Of a stretch of 64,000 bases of DNA, positions 22,330 to 33,585 are shown one piece after another. The stretch covers positions 7,188,924-7,252,923 of the forward strand of contig OX155954.1 in the NCBI GenBank assembly GCA_944548615.1, in the 5' to 3' direction. Within the stretch, counting starts at the first letter, position 1; each line of letters opens with the position of its first letter. The notes below the pieces were generated by a model. The model worked only from the letters and a program-made list of their open reading frames with translations, made no database searches and was not told where the DNA came from. The translations under genes were made by a program, and so were the position numbers. The stretch is from Micropterix aruncella (lineage: Eukaryota > Arthropoda > Insecta > Lepidoptera > Micropterigidae).

Positions 22330-22560
22330 GTCTTCGGCAGTTGTATCTGTGTTGTTGCCTCGCTATATTCATCGATTCGGGGGCAGCGGCGGTAGAGGCG
22401 CGGGCAGCGGCGGTAGAGGCGCACGCGCCGGCATTTAGCGCGCTCGCCGCCCCAACTTTGCAACGCTCCCGAAACCGTCTCGCTCTCTCGGCGCCAATTC
22501 TTGGGGTACCATTTTGTGCCTCACATAGGATTTCCAACGAAATGCAATATCTGTTACACT
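22330..22560. other. CpG-rich island of unknown role
   Basis: Stands out from AT-rich surroundings. It contains GGGCAGCGGCGGTAGAGGCG twice in tandem (22381-22418), then CpG-rich sequence with GCGCGCTCGCCGCCCC. Frames on both strands are open but differ in predicted content (Gly/Arg-rich plus, Ala-rich minus), so coding is not supported. Could be a promoter or 5' exon. Confidence 0.35.
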
Positions 22561-24070
22561 TGGCTATTGCTCTGACTGCGGTCGACATTTTGTGTTTTCA
22601 AATTTTCCACCCTTATTTAGGTATTTTATAAAGGATTATCGTCTAACGTATATCGCCTAATGAATTATTATAACATAAAATTATTTATTTTTATTTTTAT
22701 TTTTATTCCAACAAAAGAGAAAAACAGCGCTCGGGTCTTAAGTTAATAAATAATAATAACAATATTACGGCCAAAATAGACTCCTGAAAATTTACATTTT
22801 TTGTGCGTGATGTTGTGTAATAATATTTATATGTTATGTTATATAATCATGTTCTCTCGATTTGTAAGTGTGTATGATAGAGTAGGATGAGTGTGTTTAT
22901 ATGTGTGATTGTGATGTGTGTTTATATTTTTCTATTTGTATTTATGTATTTATATTTATATTTTATATTTTTCTACAACTAAAGATATTACAAATTGTAC
23001 ACATATTACCGCGTCTGTGTCTTGAGTTATAGGTGACACTAAACGGAAACAAATGAGAGCGTCGGTTTTGATCAATTATCGCTGCGACCCATTCGCCCGC
23101 TACGCGAACGCATGTTCGTATTGGCGAGTTGACTACATGTATATAGTAAGAAATGGCATGACAATTATCAATTTAAATGTAAATTTTAGGAGTTATTAAG
23201 CCGAGGCGATGTAAATATTATCGTTATCATTCAAATTCTCATATTGATACCCGTCTGATTTTAAAGACGTTTTTCTCACCATCTTCCATTATTTTTAGAT
23301 GAGTAATGTCTTCAATTATTATTTATTTGGCGCTAACTAATTACTTTCGATGACCAAATTAATTATACTCAATTATAGTTACCCCTTCCTTTTTTAATTG
23401 AATTGGGGACTCATTAAAAATGTATGAGAAATAGGTCACGTCGATAAGGGTTTATAAGAAGCTATGTTAGTACTCGTCTATCAAAACATGAAAGCGTTGC
23501 AAAAAAAGAGGCAGGAAACAAAAAACGAGGCAATGTAACAGGATATTTGGACGTCATTAACGTGAGTTGAGATTTCAGAAATTGCTCGAGAATGTACAGG
23601 GTTGTAAAGCAAAAAGCGATTAATTTACTGTTTCGATTTTTGATAAATAGTTATTATCTGTACCTATGTAATGTTATATAATGTTAAAACGTTTCTTTTA
23701 AATTAAAAATTATTTAAATATCGTTTTGCTTTTTGGCTTATAGTAGTTGAGCTATGCGGGTTCTACGTCAGTAGCTGAAATATCCGGAATAAAAAAGTGA
23801 AATTCAGAATACGAGGAGAGGCCGGTTTCGAGGTAAGGTAAATCGACCTTAGGAGGGATCGTAAAGATCTCCGTCACAGCCAGAAATGTAATATTTAAAT
23901 TGCTTGGATTTAACACGCTGCTTTAAAAAAAACCAATATGTGACGACACTAGTCGGTCATCGTATTCTGAAAGACTTATTAACAGTACTTAATAAATAAT
24001 TCGCAAATTCTACATACTGGCTTAGAACATGCATAGTTTAACTACTGCTTATATCCGGCATTTTTTTAAA
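22561..24070. other. no gene seen
   Basis: AT-rich DNA with a (TTTTTA)n stretch at 22680-22708 and T/G-rich low complexity at 22800-22990. Nothing coding recognised. Confidence 0.5.
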
Positions 24071-24074
24071 ATTT

Positions 24075-24240
24075 TATTTATTTATTTAAGAATTAATTAC
24101 TATAAAACATTGTTTATGCTTATAAAAATAACAGGAACCAAATGGCAAAACCTTAACCTTTTGCTTATTTGATTCTGTCACCCAACTGGGACTAGCCCGT
24201 TCTAGGATGGACAGGACTCTAATTTTACAATAAATTATGT
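24075..24240 (-). repeat. LINE 3'-end-like repeat, copy 1
   Basis: Contains TAACAGGAACC, CAAAACCTTAACCTTTTGCT, CACCCAACTGGGACTAGCCC and TCTAGGATGGACAGGACTCT. Matches 26500-26640 (plus) and 59565-59700 (minus). On the coding strand each ends in an A/T-rich (AATA)n tail, so this is likely a LINE or SINE 3' end. Confidence 0.7.
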
Positions 24241-24254
24241 AAAAGTTTTATTAT

Positions 24255-24480
24255 TATTATAGATAGGAAAAGCACGAAATTACCGCTTGAAGTTTAAAGA
24301 ACCTGATGTTTCGGCGATGTTGCAACCGACGTTGTTTAGGGTGGAATGGCTGTCAGTCTATCCTGGACAACGGCGATTGGCACATCGCCGAAATTTCGGG
24401 TGCTACAAACATCAAGCAGTAAGTTCGTTTTTATCCTATGTATAATGTCAAACAACCGCGATAGTCTTCGATTTCGGTAA
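24255..24480. mobile_element. foldback MITE with ~75-bp arms
   Basis: Left arm: GATAGGAAAAGCACGAAATT, CCGCTTGAAGTTT, GTTTCGGCGATGTTGCAACC. The right arm inverted reads ATAGGATAAAAACGAACTTA, CTGCTTGATGTTT, TTTCGGCGATGTGCCAATCG. It is followed by AATGTCAAACAACCGCGATA, also next to the derivative at 39966-40092. Confidence 0.7.
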
Positions 24481-25639
24481 AATGTATCAAAATAACCATA
24501 AATTTTATCTAAACATTATATTATCTATCTATGTATTTAGTCTATTTGTGTCGAGCACAGTGTCCATGGCTTCTTCATAAATCGATTATAGAATCTTAAA
24601 TCACAGAGCCAAAAACGCGTTGAAAAAAATCCTTGTAGCCAACCCGTCAAACCACAACATATTTTAAAACTGTATTTTATTAGGCAAGCTCGTCGACCGA
24701 AGAAAGCAAACAATTATCCTCTATGACATACTCTTTACCCAGATCAACAGAGAAAATTGAAAGGATAGTTTACCTTTTACCCGGTATGTGAAAAACCGCG
24801 GTTTAATAAGTAGAGCGCGTACGAAATGAGGGGTATGCTTCATATTTTCGTATTACGGCCGAAATGTATTTCGGCTAACGTGCCTTTCTTTTATGGGTCA
24901 TTGGATATTTTCCGCTCGGAAAAATTTCCCGCACCGGACCTGCCTCTATTTGACCGGATTCGCGCGTGATTACCGCATTAAAGGATGACGCAATCGGAAA
25001 GAAATAATTTTTCTTATTTTTCGACGTCTCTTTCTGTTATCGGTCATTTTTCGTCTCCGATTCGATATTTCTTCTTATACATAGGTCATAAAGCAAATGC
25101 GGTGCTTCATAATAATCTCTTAAAGTTTGGAGATAAAGGGTTAAATGTGGATTGCTGCAGATAGATTTAACAATAGTTAAATAATAAAAATAATTTTATT
25201 CGCATTTATTTGCAAGAAATACATTTGAATTACATTCAGAGGATATTATAATTTCAAGTTAGGGTAATAACAAAGACCATACAATAAAACTATGGAGATT
25301 TCGTCTACATACATAGTAGTATACATAGTAGGTAAGTGTAGGAGAAATGGACTACTTTTTTGAGAGCCTTTTTCTTCCTGAATAAGTAAAATAAACGCTT
25401 ATGGCAGTGGCATAACTAAGCCGATGCAACCGGTGCGGCGTACCGGGGCCCACTGTAGTACGCGGGCCCAAAATGGAACTTCTGTCTTCGATCGACGTTC
25501 CATCCAACTCTCCTAGGAAGCTAATGAAACCGAAAAAATGGATGTCTCAAACCTGATCGAGTGCAAATCAAGACAAAAATTATTGTAAAAATGTGTTTTT
25601 TTTTTTTAAAATTCAATAAGTAGTTAATTTATATATTAT
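24481..25639. other. no gene seen; possible solo hAT tip
   Basis: No gene. At 25404, CAGTGGCATAACTA followed by CCGGGGCCC resembles hAT terminal repeats (CAGTGGCGTA type), but no partner was found. Confidence 0.35.
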
Positions 25640-26190
25640 ATATAGTTATCTTTTCCATCAAATAGAACACCCAGGTTTTTGGCCGTAGTGACCAGTGGTA
25701 TTGGCGATCCGTTCACCATTATTGGAAGAGAGCCATAGTTGGCAATTTTAGTCCTTCCCTGTTTCGACCAAATAATCATAAAACATGACTTCGAAGGGTT
25801 GATATGTAAGCCATGTTAATTGGACCAAGCGGATAACCTTTTAAGATCGGCATTAATTAGGCTGACTGCTGAAAATGGGCAATTCGTAAATATAGGATGC
25901 ATCAGCTGTATGTCGTCGGCATATAGGTGAAAGCGACAATTTTCAAAATTTGCAGCTATGTCAGCAGTAGGTATATAGTGCAAATAAGATCGGGCCCAGT
26001 ATCGATCCTTGTGGTACACCTGTTTCAACTTCACGAAGAGAGGAAATCGATTGATAGACAGATAAATCTTTCAAAATTACTTCTGGAAACGCTCTGACAG
26101 AGAACTATGTATCAATTCGCATGCTGACCTAGAAAAGCCTAGATGTTTAAGTTTTGCGACCAGAAGAGAGTGATTCAGAGGATCTAATCG
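25640..26190 (-). pseudogene. non-LTR reverse transcriptase fragment
   Basis: Right to left: LNHSLLVAKLKHLGFSRSAC (block after the first catalytic aspartate), SSLSERFQK, then across a frame shift ETGVPQGSILGP-like text, DIAANFENCRFHLYADDIQL (the Y-A-D-D catalytic box, 25905-25960), ADLKRLSAWSN, then after a stop HINPSKSCFMIIW and KNLGVLFDGK-like text. This covers reverse-transcriptase motifs 3-6 of a jockey/CR1-type element. It is truncated at both ends. The first catalytic aspartate segment lies beyond 26190. Confidence 0.8.
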
Positions 26191-26400
26191 ATACCAGAGG
26201 TATTTTTATATTAAATCCTATATTACTTAACATATATTAAATATTAATGACTGTTTCTTTCTTTTCTTACATATAACTTTATTTATATCATTTAATTGAA
26301 TTTTATTTTATATTTATTGCCGATTATATAATGGAATTGCATTTTATTTATTACAATAACCTTAATATTTTTTTATTATTATTATTTATTTTTTTTAATT
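26191..26400. other. AT-rich spacer
   Basis: Low-complexity T/A sequence, nothing recognised. Confidence 0.5.
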
Positions 26401-26665
26401 TTATTCTGAAGACCACATTTTAGGGCAATTTAGTGTTATTAGCTTTTTACTAAAACTTGTACATTTGTAAGCAATCAAGCAATAAAGCAAACTTGATTGT
26501 AATATTAGAGTCCTGTCCACCCTAGAACGGGCTAGTCCCAGTTGGGTGACAGAAACAAATAAGCAAAAGGTTAAGGTTTTGCCATTCGGTTCCTGTTATT
26601 TTTGTAAGCTAATCGATGTTTTATAGTAATTAATTCTTAAATGAATAAATAAATAAAAATCAAAA
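26400..26665 (+). repeat. LINE 3'-end-like repeat, copy 2
   Basis: The most complete copy: GACCACATTTTAGGGCAATT, then TAGAGTCCTGTCCACCCTAG, CCCAGTTGGGTGACAG, GGTTAAGGTTTTGCC, then the tail AATGAATAAATAAATAAA. Orientation and tail suggest the 3' end of a retroposon. Confidence 0.7.
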
Positions 26666-27185
26666 GCCACGCTGTAATCTAGAAGTATGAGGGCATTGCC
26701 CTTATCCATGTTGGATAGTGCTAGTGGATTAATCATGCAAACATGTTTCATTTTGGTTTTTTTATCAGAAATAGGCAATAATAGTATGATTTCAAAAATC
26801 TCATGTCTCATAAAGAAGAAAATACGATGTTCTTGAGAATCCGTTTATCAACTTTCATGGCCTACAAAGGGACGAATAGGTAACTGTGGACCATATTCAT
26901 TTGGTACTATCCAGTGTTCTGAATACATTGGGATGGGTCATTAGCTGTGGTTCCTGTACCAGACACGCTATTTATATGTGATATAACGGGGGCACCGGGC
27001 TCTTTGTCAGCCAGTGAAACTTTTTAATGAAAAAACTTGGTTCCGCAACCGCAATATGACGTAATTGACAAGTATAAGGCCCCCGCTCTGAAGGGATACG
27101 AAACATGGAATATTTAATTATCCGCTTTGGCGATCTGGACCATAATTATTTTAATTATACCAAATTAAATATAGTCATTCTTTTC
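26666..27185. other. no gene seen
   Basis: No coding or repeat structure recognised. Confidence 0.4.
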
Positions 27186-28260
27186 CGTGTCACCGAGTCA
27201 TTCGGTTCTGAATAGCTTGGGCCGCCCAACTCACGGTTCAATTCCCATTTGGTAGCCTCCTCGTATATGGGCTCATCCCGTTAGGGCCACTGTCCGCTAT
27301 TCTGCAAACAAACAGGATACCCGCTTACACTACACCCTTGGCCAGACTAGGGGACCGAGAAATCTGACCAAAACTGGTAGTAAAGACGCGAGGCTGCCCG
27401 CTGTAATACTTCCCAGTGCCTCGCGGTAAGGTGTTGGCCTCTTACGGGCGTGTTGGTAGAGCTACACTGTGGAGTACGAGCTACACTGTGGAGTACACTG
27501 TGTAATCACCCCACGGTTGAAACAACGATACATATCGTTATACCTTCCTGGGATGGTAGGATCGCCCATTGTAGGTGACATCTCTATATGTTCCATGCAT
27601 CTCGAATAGGGTCTCCGGTAGCCTTCTCGAAGAGGGTCGAACCTTCAAAGAATTCTGTTTCATCTGTCGCGGCTGTCTCGTGGACATGGGAGCAGATCCT
27701 CTGCGAGATGACCTTCAAAATCTGCTGGGCGGTTTGCGCATCGTGCGACGTCAACCAATCGACTGTGAACTCCGGCAATTACCCGTGAGGTCTGGAAATT
27801 GTCTTATAAGCAGAAATGCCCTTAGCAGTCAGGCTTTATTGACTATAACGGTCGAATCCGTCACCCCAGGCTGGCATAACGATATGTGGTCGCTCGTTCA
27901 GCCTGGAATGAGGGTAGAAGACTTTAAGACGGCACAAACCTACCGTCCAGATAAGCCAGGAGCCCGCCAGAGTCCAACGCCTTACGGCGAGGCACTAGGA
28001 AGGTAAGCCAGTGGGGCCACCTCGCCCCCTCCCCTGATAGTAAAGTGTTGGACTCTCACGGTCATGTTGGCGTAGTTAGACGATGGACTGTGTCGTCCCT
28101 AAGTAAAGAATGATCTGATATCGTTTTACCTTCCTGGGGTCCACTACCCCAGGAAGTAAAGAATGATCTGATATCGTTATACGTTCCTGGGGTCCCGAAC
28201 CCACTGGTTCGCCCGTAGTAGTTGACAACTCCATAGTGTTCCATGCATATAATGTTAGCT
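27186..28260 (+). mobile_element. SINE-like family, long composite copy
   Basis: The 5' part has a good tRNA B box, GGTTCAATTCCC (27235-27246). Later sections match 3100-3680 (AGTGCCTCGCGGTAAGGTGT, CGTGCGACGTCAACCAATCG), then a second set of 3'-type sections (TAAAGTGTTGGACTCTCACG; ATGATCTGATATCGTT twice; CTGGTTCGCCCGTAGTAGTT). The 3' end region GCCC.TTGTAGGTGACA ... GTTCCATGCAT occurs twice, at 27560-27600 and 28205-28250, so two copies or an internal duplication are fused. Frames across it are not genes. Confidence 0.6.
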
Positions 28261-29769
28261 GTGAAGTATCTGTATTTTTTTTTTTAAAAGTGTATGCGAA
28301 ACCATCGGGAGAAGAAGTCTTCACATAATTTTCTTGAAAACTATATCTTATGTGACCTAACCGTTCCGTAATCTGAAAATCAACACATCGGTTTATTTTT
28401 ATTTTTATTTTTATTTTATTTTTGTTAAAAACATACAGCATAAAAAAATAACGTATAAGCATAATATATAACAGTAGTAAAGAAAATGATGTTTTAAATT
28501 ATTTGCTATATAAGGATTACAAAATATGCTATATAAGGATTACAAAAAATAAGCAATACAATTAGTTCATAGATTCATGTTTTTCAGTATTTCCGAAATC
28601 TTTTATTTTTTTATGTCCATTTACTCTAGATAATTGTAAATCACCAAATAAATAATAAATAAATATATCCAGAAATAAACAACTTTGTTATTCAACTTGT
28701 TCGTTCACCCGCAAAGGAAACTGCTGAGGAAGCGGAAGAACATTTCAAAGTAACATTTGACAGGCTGTCTGTAATTTCACTTATAAACTGGCAAGTTTGC
28801 GCTCAGAGCAGTGGAAAATTAGAGAGTAACATTTACTGAAAAGTGATAGAATGGGGCAAGGAATCGCATGAAATGAAAGGGTATTTGCCTGTATACTAAC
28901 CTTTAAATACTGATGTGGGTGTCTAACATACGGCGGGTGAACATATTTGAGTTTTACTTTCACGTTTAAAGTTACGCCCCCACCCTCTCCGCTAGATTCA
29001 GGATTTCACACGTTGATTTGTCAGTCGAGCGCTTGCACGCGGCGCGTCAACACATTTAGTTGTGTGGCTTGGATGTGTCTCTGAGACGTAAGGTCAGTGT
29101 TAATGTTCATGATATATTAATTACTAAAGTTCAGTATAATACAATAATAATAAAAGAAGCTTTTTATGTATATGTATAATATGTATTCAATGTATTTATA
29201 TATTATAATGTATTTATATATTGGTGTTGGGTATAAACATATTTAATTTTCTACTAATAGTATAACGGGATAATTCAATGTGTGTGTATTACACAGATGT
29301 GAACGTTTAATTTTTTCTTTTTCATATGACCGAACATCATACCAGTCAGCTCGCGGAAAAGAAATATCGAAGTAAAATGTCAGCATCCCTTGATATGGCC
29401 TATGGGTTTAATTAGTTTTCCTGCACGATTTGTAACAATATATACCGAATATCACATAGCTCTTCGGCAGTAATATTGTTTTTTGTACTCGTAATAAATA
29501 AATAAAAAAAATACGTGTGGCACTCGGGGACTGCCGCGGTAAAGCTATTGCATAGCATTTTTTAACAACTTATGCAATTATAATTATTTATTTATTTTAT
29601 TTATGCAGTATTTTTTTTCTTTGATATTAATTCAAGTTTTTTCTTTGATATTAAAATTCAAGTTACACTTTTTGAGCGTGGTGACCGATAAGAAAACATT
29701 TTTTTTTATTGAATAAATGAGAAGTTAATATTGTTTAAAATATTTTTAATCTCTTACAATACATGTAGG
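28261..29769. other. no gene seen
   Basis: AT-rich. (TTTTTA)n at 28390-28420; a tandem 20-bp duplication (TATGCTATATAAGGATTACAAAA) near 28507-28545. A short CpG-rich patch at 29020-29100 ends at ACGTAAGGTCAGTG, a possible but unsupported 5'-exon/donor. Confidence 0.45.
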
Positions 29770-30420
29770 TTATTGAGGAATTGTTATCATTGAAACTATA
29801 GGTTTATGGTAACTGAAATAAGAAACATAAGTTTGAGACTTGATATCCTCTAAATATCTGGAAAATACCGCGTCAATGGTGGTCCCATATTTTGTTGTGG
29901 ATTCTTGTGGATCATTATTCATTTTCAAATTCAATTTTTCCGAAAGAAAAGTTGTCAACCGCTCTGATTTTTTATCAGCGAAGTTGATGTTGAAATCGCC
30001 AGCCAAGATAAGTGGAAATTTATTACCATTTGTTCCAAGTATTTTCGACCCTTCTTCAGTGTACTCCAGTAAAGTGCGATGAATAAAATGCTCTACCTCG
30101 TCCAATTTTGGATTCCGAGAAATGTAAATTGCTACCATGACTATGTGTAGGCCATTTCTAAGTTTGCATAAGCACCCACAAATATCTCCAACAAATGAGC
30201 GCCTAACATTAACATCGCTAACGTGTGCAATATTTATTGCAATATTCGGAGTCATAATATTAGAAACATTATTATTATTTTGGTAAATAGCTACCCCACC
30301 TTTTGGAACAGTATTTCGTTTGAATTGAACAATACAATTAAAATTAGGTATTTCAATCGGATTATCATGCGTCATGCAAGTTTCGGATATTATTCTTTGA
30401 CTATTCGAAAAAATTCGTAG
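29770..30420 (-). CDS. endonuclease/exonuclease/phosphatase domain from a transposon
   Basis: The ORF is 201 residues from the first Met and extends upstream in frame to about 30420, where it reads NSQRIISETCMTHDN. The text fits an EEP-type endonuclease: ISETC holds the first catalytic Glu; LAGDFNINF (around residue 130) holds the Asp/Asn pair; TTIDAVFSR and SYHKPI correspond to the C-terminal blocks, the last normally S-D-H-x-P. Here Tyr replaces that Asp, so activity is doubtful. Such domains nick DNA for non-LTR retrotransposons and are also found in Helentron-type Helitrons. No reverse transcriptase or helicase was found next to it. The frame has no internal stop, unlike its neighbours. 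It is probably a recent transposon fragment rather than a host gene. Confidence 0.65.
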   Translation of the reverse strand, partial: LRIFSNSQRIISETCMTHDNPIEIPNFNCIVQFKRNTVPKGGVAIYQNNNNVSNIMTPNIAINIAHVSDVNVRRSFVGDICGCLCKLRNGLHIVMVAIYISRNPKLDEVEHFIHRTLLEYTEEGSKILGTNGNKFPLILAGDFNINFADKKSERLTTFLSEKLNLKMNNDPQESTTKYGTTIDAVFSRYLEDIKSQTYVSYFSYHKPIVSMITIPQ

Positions 30421-30425
30421 ATAAA

Positions 30426-31569
30426 AATATAGATAATTAAATTATCTTTAAAATGGTGCAGGTTTCATAATAATACGCCAGATAGTATTTGCGTTGTAGT
30501 CGTTTTTGTGTTCGGTTAGACCTAATTTCACAAATTTATTAAACTATGTAATATAAACAAAATCTAAAATATTCAAAGCTAAGAATATTTAAAAAATGTT
30601 CTTGTTTAACATATATTTTTTTCGAATCGTAAGCAGTACTCGTTTAGACGTAATTATCAGTTTAAAATCATTAATTTTCGTTAAGAAATTTCTTCATTGG
30701 GTCTCCGCGCTGGCCTAAGCCCGCGATAAAAGCTATGCAATAGCTTAAAAATAAATGTATTGAAGGTGAGCGTTAATGATCATGACACTAATGTGGGGTT
30801 GATATTCTAGTAGCACAAATTTGCCACAAAAGAATTCAAATAATTCAGTAGAGCTAGCATATAACAATTGTTAATGTAAAAGACTTTAATTAAAGTTGGC
30901 TCAAGAAGTGCTGAATAAATGTTGATTCCACCAAAAATAATATTTTTTGTTATATTTCTGAGCTGTTAATTAATAGTTGCAACATATTTTAAGTAAGTTA
31001 TGTTGTTATTATTAAATAATAACACTATTTATTGATTATTTCTCAGCCGTATGAGAGACGTCCCGTCAGCATCACATGGCTAAACCACGTCAGTACTTAA
31101 AGGCTATTGTTTCGAGTTAACATTTTAAATAAAAATCATGGACAAATTTAGTAAGAATATGTCTTGCAGTAAGTAAATAGTCACAGGTACTTTGGTTATC
31201 TTACATGATTAATTGTGAAATGCGACTAGAGGTTTCCGATTCGCTAAACACGGGCATCGCTCAAAGGCCAGGGATTATCCCAGACTGACCTCCTTTCCTT
31301 GCTTCCTTTGCCAAATGGAGTGTGAAATCCCGACTCTAGACTCTTCAGCCAAAAAAATATATATTTGTGTCTACCGCGTCGATTTCTCCTCGGAGGAAAT
31401 TTTAAAAGAAATATTTTTCTTCTGCCCGAGGGTGCCGTTCCTGACGAAACGGTAAAGTTTCTTTTGCTGAAAAGCACTCTGCCGAAGGGGTGGGTGTGTT
31501 CAAACATTGTTGAATGAGTAGGTAGGAAACGAGCAATGGGAATGGAAGAGTCGGTTTTACGAATTAAAT
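30426..31569. other. no gene seen
   Basis: AT-rich DNA. A minus-strand frame at 31244-31507 is open and basic (Arg/Lys-rich) but has no recognisable domain. Confidence 0.4.
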
Positions 31570-31865
31570 ATATTTGGAGTTATGATGAATTAATTAATTA
31601 CATTGAGCTCTATTTATACTCGTGTGAACTAATCCAGATAGTGGGTTTACACTACGTCAATAAAATACAGCTAAATATAAAAGACGCATAAAAGACGCGA
31701 AATTAATGATTCTTTGAATTATATTAGTTATTACTGCGTGGACACAAAATTGCATTTAATACTGAGGATTATACATTGTCATTTAATATTCTTTGCATTG
31801 TTGCTAAGTCCCAAAATTACGTAGATCGTGCATACGGTAAGACACATGACTGCAAGTCCCTGCAA
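31570..31865 (+). repeat. dispersed ~290-bp repeat, copy 1
   Basis: Matches 49250-49530 over its whole length: TATTTATACTCGT, ATAATCCAGATAGTGGG (as CTAATCC here), ATCAATAAAATAC-type, GTGTGGACACAAAAT-type, ACATTGTCATTTA, AATTACGTAGATCGTGCATA. Roughly three-quarters identical by eye. Type unknown. Confidence 0.7.
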
Positions 31866-33010
31866 ACCTTAAACTTGTTGTAAAAATCCACCTACTAACA
31901 CCACCTTATTCTCCTTTATTGTAATGCTTATTATTTTATGTAATGTTTCCCTAAATACTATCTTCTAGGATCACTAGTCATTAGGATCCATACTATTATT
32001 ACCGCTATTAACACCATTGATTAATAATAGGTCAAAATGGTAAAGCCCAGCAGCCATGGCCACAAATTATCACACGCAACGGCCTCCCTACGACTAATGA
32101 AATAAATCGTCCATGTACGATACGACGTATTCGTATACGATACGACGCACGAGTGACATACATCGTCCATTTACTTTTACGTGACGTGCGATACCTGAAA
32201 ATGTCCCCCCCCCCCTCTCCGCCGTACGTGTGGATCGTTTAATAGGTCGGATCTCCGGTGGAGTCACATTGTCTAACGCCACTAACTGCCGTCCCGTATC
32301 TACCAGCCCTTTTACAGAATGACGTATTCTGTAATATAAGAGACGCGGTTGCCACCTTTCCATATGCGTTTTTTTTTGAGGGAATCATACATGATATCGT
32401 TTCAGAAAATCCCACAGAATCGTTGTACATACGTGTTAAAATATAGTCAGAAAGAAAATAATCTAATTCAACCCTGTTGATATCTATACATTAGGTCTTT
32501 TTATGCACACATTTATGGGTAAATAAGTTAATTTATAAAAATAAATCAAATAAATAAATGTGATGTTATTTGGTTAAACCTCTGAGGTTCAAAAAATGAG
32601 TGTTGAATTTTGTAGGGTACCCATGTTAAGGGAAAAAAGAGTTTTTTTTAAACCATGGCCTTTATTTCTGGAAGGGGTCAATAAAAGATAATTCGCTTGT
32701 ATAAAAAAAATAGTTATTGGGACCACTATACACTAAAATTTATATTTTGGAATCATTTATGATACATTAAGTTATGTTTATGTACAATAAGAAAGTTTTA
32801 TTTATAAAAACAACAGCCGAGAAATAGAGAAGCCATTTATACGCTCTTTCTTTTAATTATAATATATAAAATGGTAAATATAATTTTTTAATTTGTTACT
32901 TTATAATTACTTATTAATTACTTACTTTATAACTAAAAATAGACATAAGTTTAAATTGAATCTTTTGAAATAGTGGGGATTTTTGGTTTTATCAAATTAT
33001 ACTTTTGTAG
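31866..33010. other. no gene seen
   Basis: Contains GTACGATACGACGTATTCGT-type near-palindromic repeats at 32115-32150, a run of C at 32207-32216, and AT-rich DNA onwards. Frames 32094-32430 are not recognisable. Confidence 0.4.
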
Positions 33011-33013
33011 TAT

Positions 33014-33585
33014 AACTAACGTGACCATTTATTTTTTTCGTCAAAGCGGGGACGCCTGCAGAATTTTGTAGAAAAAAAACGTATTGCTCTTTTACTCCTT
33101 TTTTTCAAAAATGAAATACATAATAACAGTATTACTAATAATAAGTAGATATCTACGCAGTCGGTTTACATTTCGGAGGAGCAAATTTGTTTCAAAATAT
33201 CGGGTCTAGTTTGTAAGTAAGAATGGAGCTGATTACATGATTTATTAATGTTAGTCTTGGTAATCAAAATGGCTTTCAAAATTGCGACACTTAACTGTGT
33301 TTTTTCGCTTGTCCATATTTTATTAATTAGAGAAAAAACTTTCGACAGGTGCGTTACTTCCAGTCAGACATAAAACGTATTCAATATTATACGAAAGTTA
33401 GTACTGTTGAGGTTGTTATTACGGAAGTGTTTGAACAACTCCACTTAACGGCCTTCAGCAGCAACATTCGCAGAATTCCAGCTTGTGATTTTGTCATCTT
33501 TTGGACTTAAATTATCTTTTGGTGTGTTTGCGAAAGCGGGACATTTTTGCTCTCGCTGGGGACAGCGGGACGTATGGTCATGTTA
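33014..33585 (-). mobile_element. decayed hAT element with short inverted ends
   Basis: Ends are inverted: AACTAACGTGACCAT at 33014 and, on the minus strand, CTTAACATGACCATACGTCC from about 33586. The interior shows 'GCGGGAC'/'GGGGAC' phrases near both ends. It carries a hAT transposase remnant. No clean 8-bp duplication was found. Confidence 0.6.
33140..33470 (-). pseudogene. hAT transposase dimerisation-domain remnant
   Basis: Read on the minus strand: NSTNFRIILNTFYV, then, after an apparent stop, THLSKVFSLINKIWTSEKTQ, AILKAILITKTNINKSC and a SYLQTRPDILKQI tail. This is the C-terminal dimerisation block of hAT transposases (LP.SNAPVERVFS.+N.+W..EK..L.V..LKA+L..K.N). The family's P-V-E-R is altered to L-S-K-V. 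One stop is visible; the catalytic domain is missing. Confidence 0.65.

Noticed and set aside
22172..22588. 138-residue Ala/Arg-rich minus frame
   Set aside because: Low-complexity composition and open frames on both strands of a CpG-rich patch; no domain.
27850..27870. GGTCGAATCC as a tRNA gene T-arm
   Set aside because: No cloverleaf can be formed around it; it belongs to the SINE-like family.
27575..28006. 143-residue plus frame in GC-rich DNA
   Set aside because: It lies in the SINE-like family, whose other copies do not keep the frame.
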